Positions 27,125 through 37,268 of a DNA stretch of 64,000 nucleotides are shown here, in pieces (within the stretch, counting starts at the first letter, position 1; every line of letters starts with the position of its first letter). The notes beneath the pieces are model-generated. The model saw only the letters and a program-made list of their open reading frames with translations. It ran no database searches and was not told where the DNA came from. Made by a program: the position numbers and the translations under genes. Source of the DNA: Pythium myriotylum (lineage: Eukaryota; Oomycota; Peronosporomycetes; Pythiales; Pythiaceae); assembly GCA_023091665.1 (NCBI GenBank), contig JALJCQ010000007.1, positions 868,001-932,000 of the forward strand, in the 5' to 3' direction.

Positions 27125-30100
27125 ATGGCCGCGACCATGGGCAAGCGCAAGTGGACCGAGATGGACTGGGAGGTCGTGATGGAGGCGCAGTCCTTCGTGG
27201 CCGTCTACGCCGAGGGCGCCGCGGACGACGAGCCCCCGGCCGAGTCGAAACCCAAGGGGAAGAAGGCGTCTAACCCCAAGTCTAAGAAGAAGTCTAACTC
27301 CAAGTCTAAACCCAAGCCGGCGCGCAGGAGTGGGCGCAAGACTAAAGCCGTCCAAGAGGAGAAAGACGAGGAGGAGAAAGAGGAGGAGAAAGAGGTGGAG
27401 GAGGCGAATGGCGGCGCGGAGAAGGAGGCGTTCTGGCTGGCCGAGCTGCGCGACGACGTGACGGAGGACATGCTGGCGACGGACGTGGGCGTGCACGTGC
27501 GCTGGCTCAACAAGCGCGGCGGCAGCGTCTACGAGTACGCGTTCGACGACGTCGTGGAGGTGCAGACGATCCTCTGCCACGTCTACATGGTCGAGCGCGC
27601 GGACGGCACGCTCGAGCTCACGGCCAAGTCGCTCGCGCGCGTGGAGCGCTGCGTGCGCCGCACGAGAGGCGAGGACATCGCAGACGAGATGGACGAAGAC
27701 GACGAGAAGCCTCCACCGTCGCGAAGGAAGAAGCGAGCGGTTCCAGCGGACGTCGAGGACGACGGCGAGGGCGGCACGAAGCGGCGCCGGGGAGGAGGAG
27801 GAGGAGGAGGACGCGGCGGTGGAGGAGGAGCCAAGGCCAAGAAGCTCTCGAAGCGAGAGGAAGCCATGCACATCCCGCCCAAGTACGCCACGGTCTCGCT
27901 GAGCAAGTACGAAGACACCGAGATCCGCGGCTCGCACGCGTTCCAGGCGCCGACAGAGGACATGCTGGCCAACGCCAAGGAAGTGATTCGCGCCGTCGTG
28001 ACGAAGAACACCAAGCTGCTCAAGAAGCTCACCGGCGACAAGAACGTCTACAAGAGCATCCACTCGTTCGCCGTCCCGCACGGCGCAGACGTCAAGAAGA
28101 CCGCGCTTCAGTATGCGGTCGAGGCCGATGATCTCGCGTCTGCGGCGCTATTACTCAAGGCGCGCAAGCTCGAGAAGAAGCAGCTTGCCAAAAAGCCCGA
28201 GACGTCCCTGCCATCCCACTCGACGGGCAAGCACACCAGCTCATACAGCGATTACAACCGCCGCGCGATCAACGCGAGTCGGGGCGGGCGTGAGGGAAAC
28301 AACGCGCTTGTCGAGGATGGCGACACCGTCTCGACGGATGAGGAGGACAAGTTCCTCTGGGGATACAATAAGACGAGCGTCAAAATGCTCACGTTGTTCT
28401 ACCCGACCGGCGAGTGGAGTAGTGGCTACAGCGTCGCGTACAATGTCGCCAGAGCCTGTCGCGCAGGCAACTACAAGCTCGCGAACAAAGTCATCGAGAC
28501 GCTGCAGCGCAACGGTGGCTGGGGCTTCAATGAGCTCCATGCCAAAGTTTTGTCCGACAGCGACGAAGATCTTCCAGTGTTTCGCTCCGTGTCAGCGATC
28601 AAGCAGGCCTACCAGACCAAAATCCGTCCGATCCACCTTGCTGCAATCAACCCAAACACCAAGTATCTAGAGGCGATGTGGGACAGCGCCGGTGACGAAT
28701 GGAGCTCGGCAAAGGATGACCTCGCGTTTGAACCGATCCATTTTGCTGCGGCGTGCGAGTCGACGGGGCCGTTGGCTTTCCTGTTGGAGCGAAGGTGCAA
28801 CATGTTCGCACGCACGAAGCGCCGACAGACGCCTATCATGCGTGCAATTGCGACAGGCCGCGAAGACAATGCGATTTTCCTCATGGATAAAGCTTCGGAA
28901 GAGAGTCAGGAGGTACTGAGCAAGATCGTGTCCGAGCGTGGTCCGGGCTCGTTCCAACCTGTTCATTATGCTGCTCGATACAACTGCCACAAGGTGCTCG
29001 AGCACTTGCTCAAGAATGGAGCTGACATCAACAGTGTGTGCGAAGGAAAGCTCACCCCGTTGTGTTTGGCGGCCCGTGAAGGCCACTATGACTGTGTCAA
29101 AGTGCTGTTGGACCACGGCGCGAAAATCAACCAGGGTGACAAGCTCAAAAAGACTCCACTGATTCTCGCTGTCAAGAATGGCCGCACTCGTATCGCGGCG
29201 CTACTCATCAACGGCGGCGCAAACGTGAACGCTTTCGATACGTCTGAGAACAGTGTGGTTCACTACGCTGCAAGCTACGGGTGGAAATCTTGTTTGGAGT
29301 TGCTTGCTGACGCCGGAGCCGACTTCTGGGCGAAAAACTCGTGGGGATTTGTACCTCTTACCTGTGCTTTGCTTAAGCAGCGCCTCCTTTGCTCAGAATA
29401 CATCCTTGAGCACGATCCAAACCAACAATTTCTGGACTTCCGAGACCGTCAAGGCTGCACGATGTTATTCCTCCAGTGTAGCCACTCGACGAATGCCTCT
29501 CAGATTAAGTATCTACTGGACAAGGGACTGAACCCAAACATTCCCAACTCCGACAACGTCTACCCACTGCAAGTGCTCTTGCAGCGCGCTAAACCTTCGA
29601 AAACCACCGACGGAGATGAGGACGAAGCTGATAATTTCTACGTCGGTGCCATCCGCTTGTTGTTGGAGCACAAGGCTGCAGCACACTACGATATCGAGGT
29701 CAAGAAGCCCATTCCGGGGTTGAAAGAAGAGCCAGTAGCTGTGCTGCAGCCGCTACAAATTGCCATTCAGCGTGATCTCAAGGATATTTTTCTCCTTTTG
29801 CTCAATGAATACGACGCTGATCCGTCCAAACAAGGGTCGGATGGTCTGAATGCGTGGATGACTGCAATCTGGAAGGGCCGTGCTGGCGAGTTCTTTTTAG
29901 AGGAGCTGCTCAAGAATCATACGCAGAAGAACAAGAACAAAAAAATTGACTTATCGGCACGAGACATCATGGGGGATAACGTTTTCCATTGCGTTGGAGC
30001 CGCGAGAATGGACAAGCTTATCGCTCCGTCCTTGATTAGAGAGCTGATCAAGAAATGCCAGGACCCAGCGTTCCTCATGAACCAGAAGAACGATGAAGGT

Positions 30101-33100
30101 CTCACCCCGTTACAAAAGCTCCTTGAAGAAGAACGAGACAAGCCGTCCAAAGACATTTCACTCCCTGAGCATGCCGATCTGCTTGAAGAGATTGAGCAAG
30201 CGGATACTCGGTACTCGACTTTCGTCGAGATCTTCGCGCACTTCGCGAAGCATGTCGATGCGTGGGTGAAATTTGTGGATGAGAAGCAGGCGAAGCACAA
30301 CGTCGATTCCACCGTAGTGGCGCTAAGTGGAGATACGTCAGATAGTGAAGATGATGTAGACACGAGCAAGGCTGGAAGCGACAGCGAAGGCAATGAGGGA
30401 GAAGAGGACGAAGTAGACGAAGAGGACGAAGAGGATGCAGACGAGGATAGCGAAGACGAAGAGGAGGAGGAGGAGAACGACAAGGTGAAGAAACGCCCTA
30501 ATGCCCCCGATTCCCCTGGAAAAGGCCCGCGTAAGCTGGTTCCATTTGAATCTATACTTCATTGGGCTGCGAACAGACAGTTGCGTTCATTCGCGAAGAA
30601 GGCTTCCGCTCGCTGGTACGGAAGCAACCTCATTTCAATTCTGCTCAAGCACATCCAGTTCGACGAAGCTACCATCAACTTTGCCGACTTTTCGAGCGGT
30701 AAAACTGCCTTGGATTACGCTGTGGAGCATGGTGACGAGGAGGGTGCTGCTGCGCTTCTCAAAAGTGGGGCTGATCCAAACAACTCGCCTGTGAAATGTG
30801 ACGCGTGTTCAAATGAGAAGATCCCGTGCGTCTGCCCGCGTGATCTAATTGACACATCACTGGTAGTGGCAGTGAGAAGTAACAACGTGGACCTCGTGCG
30901 TCTACTACTGCAGTCTGGCCGCGTTGATCTTAACTGCTTCGAGAAGGGGACGCTCAATCGGCCACTTCATCTGTCACTAGCTGCCAACAATGCTGGCATA
31001 ACCGCAATCCTGCTTGAACACAAGGCTGACTTGACGAAAATCAATGCCGCGGGCTCAACGGCTCTCCACCTGGCGGTCCATGCACGTCACTCCGTGATCG
31101 CGAAACAACCACACGAAGGAGAAGTAGAATACACAAATTTCGAGTCTACTGAGGAATCGGACTATGGCTCATTGTCGGCTATATCCGTGGCGCTTCTCGA
31201 CGACCAGGCCAAGCACGTCGTGATGAGCTTCGACGCCAACAAGCGAACGCCAGTTCACGTCGCGTCTTTGAACCGAGACCTCGAGTTGCTCCGTGCACTG
31301 GTCGGGGCGAGCGCCAACAAAAAGCTTTGTGTGAACAAGGCTGATCGGTTTGGCCGCACCCCTCTGCACTTTGCTGTAAATGCGTCTTCAATGAATCCCG
31401 ACGCGTCCTTCGAAGTTGAGCGTTTCCTTTTGCAGAGCGGTGCCGATGCGAACGCTGTAGATCATTTTAAGTTCTCGGCTCTCCATTTCGCGCTGTTTAA
31501 AGTTGACTTGGACTGGCATACAAAGTATGATACTGGGAAGGACAAAGCCGAGGCTATACGCGAGCGTGAAGCCGGGACGTACGAGAGCAATAAGAGCGCG
31601 GCTTTCCTGAAAGTCTTGGCGAAGATCCCGTCGAACGAGACGGACCCTGTGGAGACGGTGTCAAATCTTACTTCTATTCGTGGGATCAACACGCTGATTG
31701 CGGATGTGTTGGGCCGCACACCACTTCACCTGGCAGCCGCCACTGGTGCCTTTGTGTGCGCCTCCTCGCTTCTCTCAATTCATTCGAATCAGTCGGACAA
31801 GAGCAGAGCCCTTGCACTGACTGACAACGACCAATTCACCCCGCTGGGTCGTGCCGTCGAGCATTTGCGGCAGACGACAATCATGACTCTGCTACAAAAC
31901 GGTGCTCAGGTTGATGGCCTTGTAATGTTGAAGGAGGCTTCTGACAAGGGCGAGAACGAAGATTCGCAGACAGCGAAGGTCAACAGCTACAGCTATTTCT
32001 ACCACGCAGTGAAGAACTCACTCACTGGAATATGCCACATGTTACTGAACGCGAAATTTTCGAAGCGTCAGGCTGTTGAGGATGCCATATTGTGCGGCCA
32101 GTTCCAGCTCGCGAGTAATCTCATGGTTGGTATAGAAGTCTCGAGTGGAAGCACTCTTCTGTCCAAACCTAGCGACACTGGTGATACACTTCTCCACTCA
32201 CTTGCTCGCGTTAACAAGCCCTTCGATGACCTTGCCCGTAGTATCGCGTGGAGTCTCGTGGACTCGGGGCTCAAGGCGGATAGCACAAACGACGAAGGCT
32301 GTTCACCTCTTCATTACGCGGCCGAGCTGGGCAACATTCACTTGATCGACTTCTTGCTTCACAATAAGTGCAATATTAACCAAGCGAATAAGGCTGGCGA
32401 GACGCCTGTGATCTTTGCGGTCAAGCGGTCGACTCTCGGGATCAAACGAGTTTTACAGATCGTCAAGTACTTTGCCGATAGATCGTCCACAGATCTCCAC
32501 GCGAAAGACACAAGCGGAGGTAATTTGTTGGCAGCATTGATTGACCGATTTGTCAGTACGAACGGCCACCTGGCTGAGTCATTCTTCGAGTGGGTTGAAA
32601 CTCTCCTGAAGAAAGGGGTCAATTCAAATGAGCTCTTTACCAGCCACGCTAATAAGGACTTTTTCAACAACGAAGTCTTCGGGTCCAGCAAGACAACGCA
32701 GATCCCACCCATTATCCGGGCGGTATACGCTGAATCCTCGACACTGCGGTGTAGTCTTCTTGGGCTTCTACTGCGGTATGGCGCAAAGGTAAATACGGCT
32801 GACAGCAATGGCAACTCGTTGCTGATGCATCTGGCAGCTGGTAACAAAATCAAGGAGCTTAATCTCGCGATCGGCAAGACGAAGACGATCCGTGACCCCG
32901 TCGATAACAAGTCGAAGAAAGTTCACTCGGTCCATGTACCTGCACAGGATGTCAAACTCGCCGTCGCCCAGACGAACAAAGCTGGTCAAACTGTGCTCCA
33001 TATCGCGGTCAAGCCGGTCGCTTTCGGTTCCTTTGAAAATACGCAACTATTGGAGTTGTTGATCAACAGTGGGGCGAGTCTGCAGGCGAGGGACAAGGAC

Positions 33101-35356
33101 AAGAAGACGCCAGTGGACTACACCATGGATCTGGCATCGCGATTCCTTTATCGCTATCTACACGAAAAATACCCCAAGTTTGCACCTAAAGGCGAGAACG
33201 AAGTCTTCGACGATTTTATGGAAGAGTGGGAAGTTCCGCCTAACTACACGATCGACGCAGACGCGTACATTACTGAGTGCGAGAAGAATGGCAAGATCAC
33301 GAAGACCCGCGTACACCCTGAGCCCAATGCCAACTGCGACGTGGGCTCACTGAAGCGAGTCTATGGCCAAGTCGACAGCGATGATAAGGTGATTAGCGGC
33401 GAAGAGTACGACGCACTGCTCACAAAGGTCGACGTCAAGAATGGTCGCTTTGGCTTGAACGTGTTCTACCGTTGCCAGATTGTCCACGACCAAATTCAAG
33501 GCATTTATGTCGTCTTCACAAATTGGGGGCGCATTGGCGAGGAAGGAAAATTCCAGAACACGCCGTTCCATTCGATTGATGACGCAGTGACGGAGTTCAA
33601 GAAAATTTTCCGGTCCAAGACGGGAAATCACTGGCATGAGCGCCATGACTTCGTGAAACACAATGGGAAGTACAACCTCGTGCAGCGCGCGAACTACCAC
33701 ACGAAGCTCAGCGACGAGATCACGATGCCAATCGTTGAAGCCGCCGAAAAGACCTCTTTCGTAGCATCCAAGCGAGGCTTCGCGACGAGTGTGACCGAGC
33801 TTCTATTCGCCATTACAGATGTCCGCAATTTACAGCTCGCAGCAACAGAGAATGCCAAATTCGACGGAAGTTTGCCACTTGCGAACAGCGACGAATTGCG
33901 TGCAGCCGTGGATCGACTTGTGGCTATCCGGGAGGTAATTGAGACCCGCGACAAGCTGAGTGAGGAGATGCAAAAAGTGCGAGGTGACATGTCGGATGGC
34001 GCGGCAAGCCAGCTTGCGGATCTGTCTAAGCAACATTCCGATCTGACTGAAGACGTGAGTGAGAAGAGCAGTCGCTACTATGAGATCATGCCGTGCAATG
34101 AAGACGAGTTCGGATCGTCGATCAAGGCATTCAACAGCGTCAGCGATGTTAACACTGAGATCACGCGTTTACGTATGCTGATAGACATCACGCACACGTA
34201 CAAGATGCTTCTCGGTTCCAAAAAATTCCAGCATACGGTGCATCCACTAGACTATTGTTACGACGCGCTGCAAGTCAACATCTCGCCACTACCGCTCGAC
34301 TCAGATGAATCGATACTCTTGAAGAAATGGTTCTTTGGAGGCGTCAAGCCGTACGAAAGGAAGCAGTACCGCATCTCGAACGTGTTCGAGATCTCCCGTA
34401 ACGGCGAGAAGACACGATTCAATGAAACGCTAGAAGCCAAGGCTTATCTCAAGTCAGCTCACACGCAGCTGTTATGGCATGGTACCAAGCGCACCAATCT
34501 CATGGGGATCCTCTCTCAGGGACTACGCATTGCACCGCCAGAAGCCCCGCATCACGGGTACATGTACGGTAAAGGTTTGTATTTCGCGAATGTAGCGGCT
34601 AAGAGTTTAGCGTACTGCGACTCGGGCTACACGATCATATCCAAAAGCAAGGATGCGGACGGCAACGAGGTCAAGAAGACGAGAAGAGTGCACTATCTCC
34701 TGGCCTGCCAGGTCGCACTGGGTTCACCCATGGAGCTGACAAGTCCCATCGAGTACGGAAAGAACATCGAGAACGTGGAGAGTGTTCGGGCTGTTGGACG
34801 CCATGTACCAGATCCGAGCGGCGCCATCGTTTCTCCTCTGTCTGGAGCGGCACTTCCGCTTGGCCGCGTCGGCGAGGTCGGCGTCGCCTTTCCATTCGAT
34901 GTGGCGTGGGCCAAGACTGGGATGTCGAAAGATCCATGGATGTGGTATTTGCGGAGCCCTTCAACGTCTCCAGCAACTCTCAGCTTCTGGGACAAGCTTG
35001 TCGAGGAGCACGCAGTAGGCGAGACGTACCAGGTGGAAGCCGAGGCCGAGCAAAAGCTGTTCTTCCCGTCCATTTACGGTTCAACAGAGATCTCCGTTGA
35101 GATTGTGAGCAAGGACACGTCGAGCAGCGGCGAATCGAGCTTCTGTTGCGATGCCGTGATCAAGATCACTGTCAAACCAAGCTCCTACGACGCGTTTTCT
35201 TGGCAAGCCAAACGCGTGCGCAACGCCTACGTGAGCTCACCACTAGGCGATGGCTTTGAGCTGATCCAATCAACAGGCCCTGAATACGATGAGCTCATCG
35301 TATACGACGAAGGCCAGGCGCGCATACGGTACCTCGTCGAGGTTGAGTCGCTCTAG
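27125..35356 (+). CDS. Ankyrin-repeat - WGR - poly(ADP-ribose) polymerase (2,743 aa)
   Basis: Single exon. The start at ATG 27125 (CACCATGGCC) is preferred over the GTG where the frame opens. Layout: Lys/Arg-rich and acidic N-terminus with a Gly-Arg tract (about 220-245); many ankyrin repeats from about 490 to 2000 (HYAARYNCHKVLEHLLKNGA, PLCLAAREGHYDCVKVLL); an Asp/Glu stretch at about 1072-1122; a WGR domain with FTNWGRIGEEGKFQ at about 2133; a PARP regulatory helical region (about 2200-2380); and the catalytic domain with LWHGTKRTN (H2452), GKGLYFAN (Y2486) and YDELIVYD (E2723). The full H-Y-E triad predicts poly-ADP-ribosylation. The order resembles PARP1-3 catalysis on an ankyrin scaffold. 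About 115 residues are inserted between PLGRVGEVG and the Glu-bearing strand, where PARP1 has about 15. Likely nuclear (basic stretches). Confidence 0.88.
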   Translation: MAATMGKRKWTEMDWEVVMEAQSFVAVYAEGAADDEPPAESKPKGKKASNPKSKKKSNSKSKPKPARRSGRKTKAVQEEKDEEEKEEEKEVEEANGGAEKEAFWLAELRDDVTEDMLATDVGVHVRWLNKRGGSVYEYAFDDVVEVQTILCHVYMVERADGTLELTAKSLARVERCVRRTRGEDIADEMDEDDEKPPPSRRKKRAVPADVEDDGEGGTKRRRGGGGGGGRGGGGGAKAKKLSKREEAMHIPPKYATVSLSKYEDTEIRGSHAFQAPTEDMLANAKEVIRAVVTKNTKLLKKLTGDKNVYKSIHSFAVPHGADVKKTALQYAVEADDLASAALLLKARKLEKKQLAKKPETSLPSHSTGKHTSSYSDYNRRAINASRGGREGNNALVEDGDTVSTDEEDKFLWGYNKTSVKMLTLFYPTGEWSSGYSVAYNVARACRAGNYKLANKVIETLQRNGGWGFNELHAKVLSDSDEDLPVFRSVSAIKQAYQTKIRPIHLAAINPNTKYLEAMWDSAGDEWSSAKDDLAFEPIHFAAACESTGPLAFLLERRCNMFARTKRRQTPIMRAIATGREDNAIFLMDKASEESQEVLSKIVSERGPGSFQPVHYAARYNCHKVLEHLLKNGADINSVCEGKLTPLCLAAREGHYDCVKVLLDHGAKINQGDKLKKTPLILAVKNGRTRIAALLINGGANVNAFDTSENSVVHYAASYGWKSCLELLADAGADFWAKNSWGFVPLTCALLKQRLLCSEYILEHDPNQQFLDFRDRQGCTMLFLQCSHSTNASQIKYLLDKGLNPNIPNSDNVYPLQVLLQRAKPSKTTDGDEDEADNFYVGAIRLLLEHKAAAHYDIEVKKPIPGLKEEPVAVLQPLQIAIQRDLKDIFLLLLNEYDADPSKQGSDGLNAWMTAIWKGRAGEFFLEELLKNHTQKNKNKKIDLSARDIMGDNVFHCVGAARMDKLIAPSLIRELIKKCQDPAFLMNQKNDEGLTPLQKLLEEERDKPSKDISLPEHADLLEEIEQADTRYSTFVEIFAHFAKHVDAWVKFVDEKQAKHNVDSTVVALSGDTSDSEDDVDTSKAGSDSEGNEGEEDEVDEEDEEDADEDSEDEEEEEENDKVKKRPNAPDSPGKGPRKLVPFESILHWAANRQLRSFAKKASARWYGSNLISILLKHIQFDEATINFADFSSGKTALDYAVEHGDEEGAAALLKSGADPNNSPVKCDACSNEKIPCVCPRDLIDTSLVVAVRSNNVDLVRLLLQSGRVDLNCFEKGTLNRPLHLSLAANNAGITAILLEHKADLTKINAAGSTALHLAVHARHSVIAKQPHEGEVEYTNFESTEESDYGSLSAISVALLDDQAKHVVMSFDANKRTPVHVASLNRDLELLRALVGASANKKLCVNKADRFGRTPLHFAVNASSMNPDASFEVERFLLQSGADANAVDHFKFSALHFALFKVDLDWHTKYDTGKDKAEAIREREAGTYESNKSAAFLKVLAKIPSNETDPVETVSNLTSIRGINTLIADVLGRTPLHLAAATGAFVCASSLLSIHSNQSDKSRALALTDNDQFTPLGRAVEHLRQTTIMTLLQNGAQVDGLVMLKEASDKGENEDSQTAKVNSYSYFYHAVKNSLTGICHMLLNAKFSKRQAVEDAILCGQFQLASNLMVGIEVSSGSTLLSKPSDTGDTLLHSLARVNKPFDDLARSIAWSLVDSGLKADSTNDEGCSPLHYAAELGNIHLIDFLLHNKCNINQANKAGETPVIFAVKRSTLGIKRVLQIVKYFADRSSTDLHAKDTSGGNLLAALIDRFVSTNGHLAESFFEWVETLLKKGVNSNELFTSHANKDFFNNEVFGSSKTTQIPPIIRAVYAESSTLRCSLLGLLLRYGAKVNTADSNGNSLLMHLAAGNKIKELNLAIGKTKTIRDPVDNKSKKVHSVHVPAQDVKLAVAQTNKAGQTVLHIAVKPVAFGSFENTQLLELLINSGASLQARDKDKKTPVDYTMDLASRFLYRYLHEKYPKFAPKGENEVFDDFMEEWEVPPNYTIDADAYITECEKNGKITKTRVHPEPNANCDVGSLKRVYGQVDSDDKVISGEEYDALLTKVDVKNGRFGLNVFYRCQIVHDQIQGIYVVFTNWGRIGEEGKFQNTPFHSIDDAVTEFKKIFRSKTGNHWHERHDFVKHNGKYNLVQRANYHTKLSDEITMPIVEAAEKTSFVASKRGFATSVTELLFAITDVRNLQLAATENAKFDGSLPLANSDELRAAVDRLVAIREVIETRDKLSEEMQKVRGDMSDGAASQLADLSKQHSDLTEDVSEKSSRYYEIMPCNEDEFGSSIKAFNSVSDVNTEITRLRMLIDITHTYKMLLGSKKFQHTVHPLDYCYDALQVNISPLPLDSDESILLKKWFFGGVKPYERKQYRISNVFEISRNGEKTRFNETLEAKAYLKSAHTQLLWHGTKRTNLMGILSQGLRIAPPEAPHHGYMYGKGLYFANVAAKSLAYCDSGYTIISKSKDADGNEVKKTRRVHYLLACQVALGSPMELTSPIEYGKNIENVESVRAVGRHVPDPSGAIVSPLSGAALPLGRVGEVGVAFPFDVAWAKTGMSKDPWMWYLRSPSTSPATLSFWDKLVEEHAVGETYQVEAEAEQKLFFPSIYGSTEISVEIVSKDTSSSGESSFCCDAVIKITVKPSSYDAFSWQAKRVRNAYVSSPLGDGFELIQSTGPEYDELIVYDEGQARIRYLVEVESL

Positions 35357-35596
35357 GTTAATTGATATTTCGATAAATGCGTATGGATTCATCATCAACT
35401 TATTAGATGGTAACTACTCTATTGGAACCCGAAGGATCTGACGAGGGCCTTTGCTAACGACCTCCTGCCAAGAAGAATTGGTAGGGGGATCGAGTGCATT
35501 GCGTCCTGCACCCGACGCGAAGGAGAGAAAAACATGCTGACCGCCGATGTGAGAGAACCCTTCCGTTGGAGTTACTCTCGAGTCTTGGTGGACGGC

Positions 35597-36619
35597 TCAC
35601 AAAAGAGGTATCTGTGTGGAAGAGAACGAGGTTGTCGCTGATCCGTGAGGGGAGGGCGTCGTGACCGCGTGGTCATAGAGGAGGTCGCGCCACTCTTCCA
35701 TCTCCTCCTCGCAGCTCAGGCGCACACGCAGCACATTCTGGTTGTTCAATTTGATGTCCAGGTCCGGGTAGAAGCCGTTGGCGCCGACGCTCGCGCGCGA
35801 GACGGCGACGCTGTGGACGTACCCTCGCCGCCGTGGCACAGCGTACGGCTTGTCCGAGGCGTAGTACGAGATCATGTTGCCTTGGAGCACGAAGAAATAA
35901 CGGTTCCAGCGTTTGAGTACATCGCTGCGCTTGAGCATCCAGCCGCTCTTTGTCACGGCAATAGACTGGCGGTCCATCGAGCACGTGAGGTTCTCCGGAT
36001 CGAAGCTTGCGAGACTGAGCGTGAGTTCCTCGGCGCTACCTGTGGACCAAGACCGTGACTTGCGGCGTGCCGGCGTCTTGAGTGCGCGTAGCCACTCGTT
36101 GCGTTCATCTACACGGTGTGCGCGGATTTCGATCACGCGACCGCATGAGCCAAAGACGCGGAATCCCAGCGTCTTGGACTCGGACTCTTGGACGTGGGCA
36201 ACTCGAACGACACCGCGCGGTGGGGTGCCGTCGCTGAAGCAGACGTTCTCGGGCGAGGCTTGGCGTAAAAACTCCTCGGACGGGAATGTGAGAAAGTAAG
36301 AGAGGACATTCCCGCTGAGGCAGAAATATCGATGTCTCCAGCGGCCGAACTTGGTGCCGCGCATCCAGAGCCACCCAGAGAACTGGTCCTCGAACGCCAC
36401 GGCAGCCGACTCGTTCGAGCGGAGTCGTCGCAGCGTCTCGTTTGTGTCAGCGTTGCTCCATTGGCTACTTGAGTACGAGCTTGAAGAGGACGACAGGGCG
36501 CGGTTTCGACTGCGAGGGCGGCTACTTGTATCGGCCTCGGCCTTCGACGCCGCCGACCGCATGCGCTGGCCACGCACGATCGTCGGCGCCACGAAAGGTT
36601 CAGGCGCAAGCACCGTCAT
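35597..36619 (-). CDS. Tandem PH-domain protein (340 aa)
   Basis: Single exon, ATG at 36619. The first PH domain (about 80-185) begins SGWLWMRGTKFGRWRHRYFCL and ends ERNEWLRALK. The second (about 222-328) begins SGWMLKRSDVLKRWNRYFFVL and ends EEMEEWRDLL. Each has the conserved Trp of the C-terminal helix. A Ser/Arg-rich N-terminus of about 75 residues looks disordered. PH domains bind phosphoinositides or proteins at membranes; with no catalytic domain this is probably an adaptor. It converges on the PARP gene with 240 nt between stops. Confidence 0.85.
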   Translation of the reverse strand: MTVLAPEPFVAPTIVRGQRMRSAASKAEADTSSRPRSRNRALSSSSSSYSSSQWSNADTNETLRRLRSNESAAVAFEDQFSGWLWMRGTKFGRWRHRYFCLSGNVLSYFLTFPSEEFLRQASPENVCFSDGTPPRGVVRVAHVQESESKTLGFRVFGSCGRVIEIRAHRVDERNEWLRALKTPARRKSRSWSTGSAEELTLSLASFDPENLTCSMDRQSIAVTKSGWMLKRSDVLKRWNRYFFVLQGNMISYYASDKPYAVPRRRGYVHSVAVSRASVGANGFYPDLDIKLNNQNVLRVRLSCEEEMEEWRDLLYDHAVTTPSPHGSATTSFSSTQIPLL

Positions 36620-37268
36620 CGAGCAGAGGAGACTAGAGTTCGCGGGCTAAGATGGCTGAGACGTTCGCTGTGAGATCAGGAGAGAAGTTGCGGAATGGGC
36701 TCTGCGGACTTGCGACAGCTCGAACTGGTCATGGAATATGGAGCCATTGTCGCATGAGGAAGCCACAACCTTGTCACTCATCGCACAGCGTAGCGACGCT
36801 CAAGATCGCAGAGTTGCTGGTACTAAGATAACCTAAACAGCCCTCTCAATGGATCGCGTTTGGCGTGAATAGGACGTGTGGTCAGCCGATTGCTTCGAAG
36901 GAGTCCCCGGCTATTTCCACCGTGGGCCATTTCTGTCAGGTGACGTCGCTTCGACATCGTATTATAGAGGTTTCACGACACCTAATGTCAACCAAAAGAT
37001 CTCTCCACGTTCACTCCTATATTAGTTAATAAAGGTATCCAATATCGTGGACCCGTGGGACTTGTGATGGGATCATGTGAAGAAACTGCGAGGAAGCTTC
37101 GCTCCTCGACGCCAATTACGCATTTTGCTGGGTGTGGGACACTGTCTGTGTGTCAAGACGTCTAAATGTGGCAAAGATACCTTGAGCAGTGCCTCAACAT
37201 GGGCAGAATGAGTGACACCAAAAGGAACACATGTATTTTGACCATATCTTACAAGCTGCGCGAGAAAA
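36620..37268. other. Intergenic, nothing recognised
   Basis: About 650 nt between the PH-domain gene start and the CUE-Smr gene end. Only short random frames are present, and AT-richer patches occur around 36955-37035. No repeat, RNA gene or conserved frame was seen. Confidence 0.5.

Noticed and set aside
26999..28081. Long minus-strand frame (360 aa) opposite the PARP N-terminus
   Set aside because: Low-complexity mirror of the GC-rich Lys/Glu/Gly coding region; no family resemblance, while the plus strand is clearly coding.
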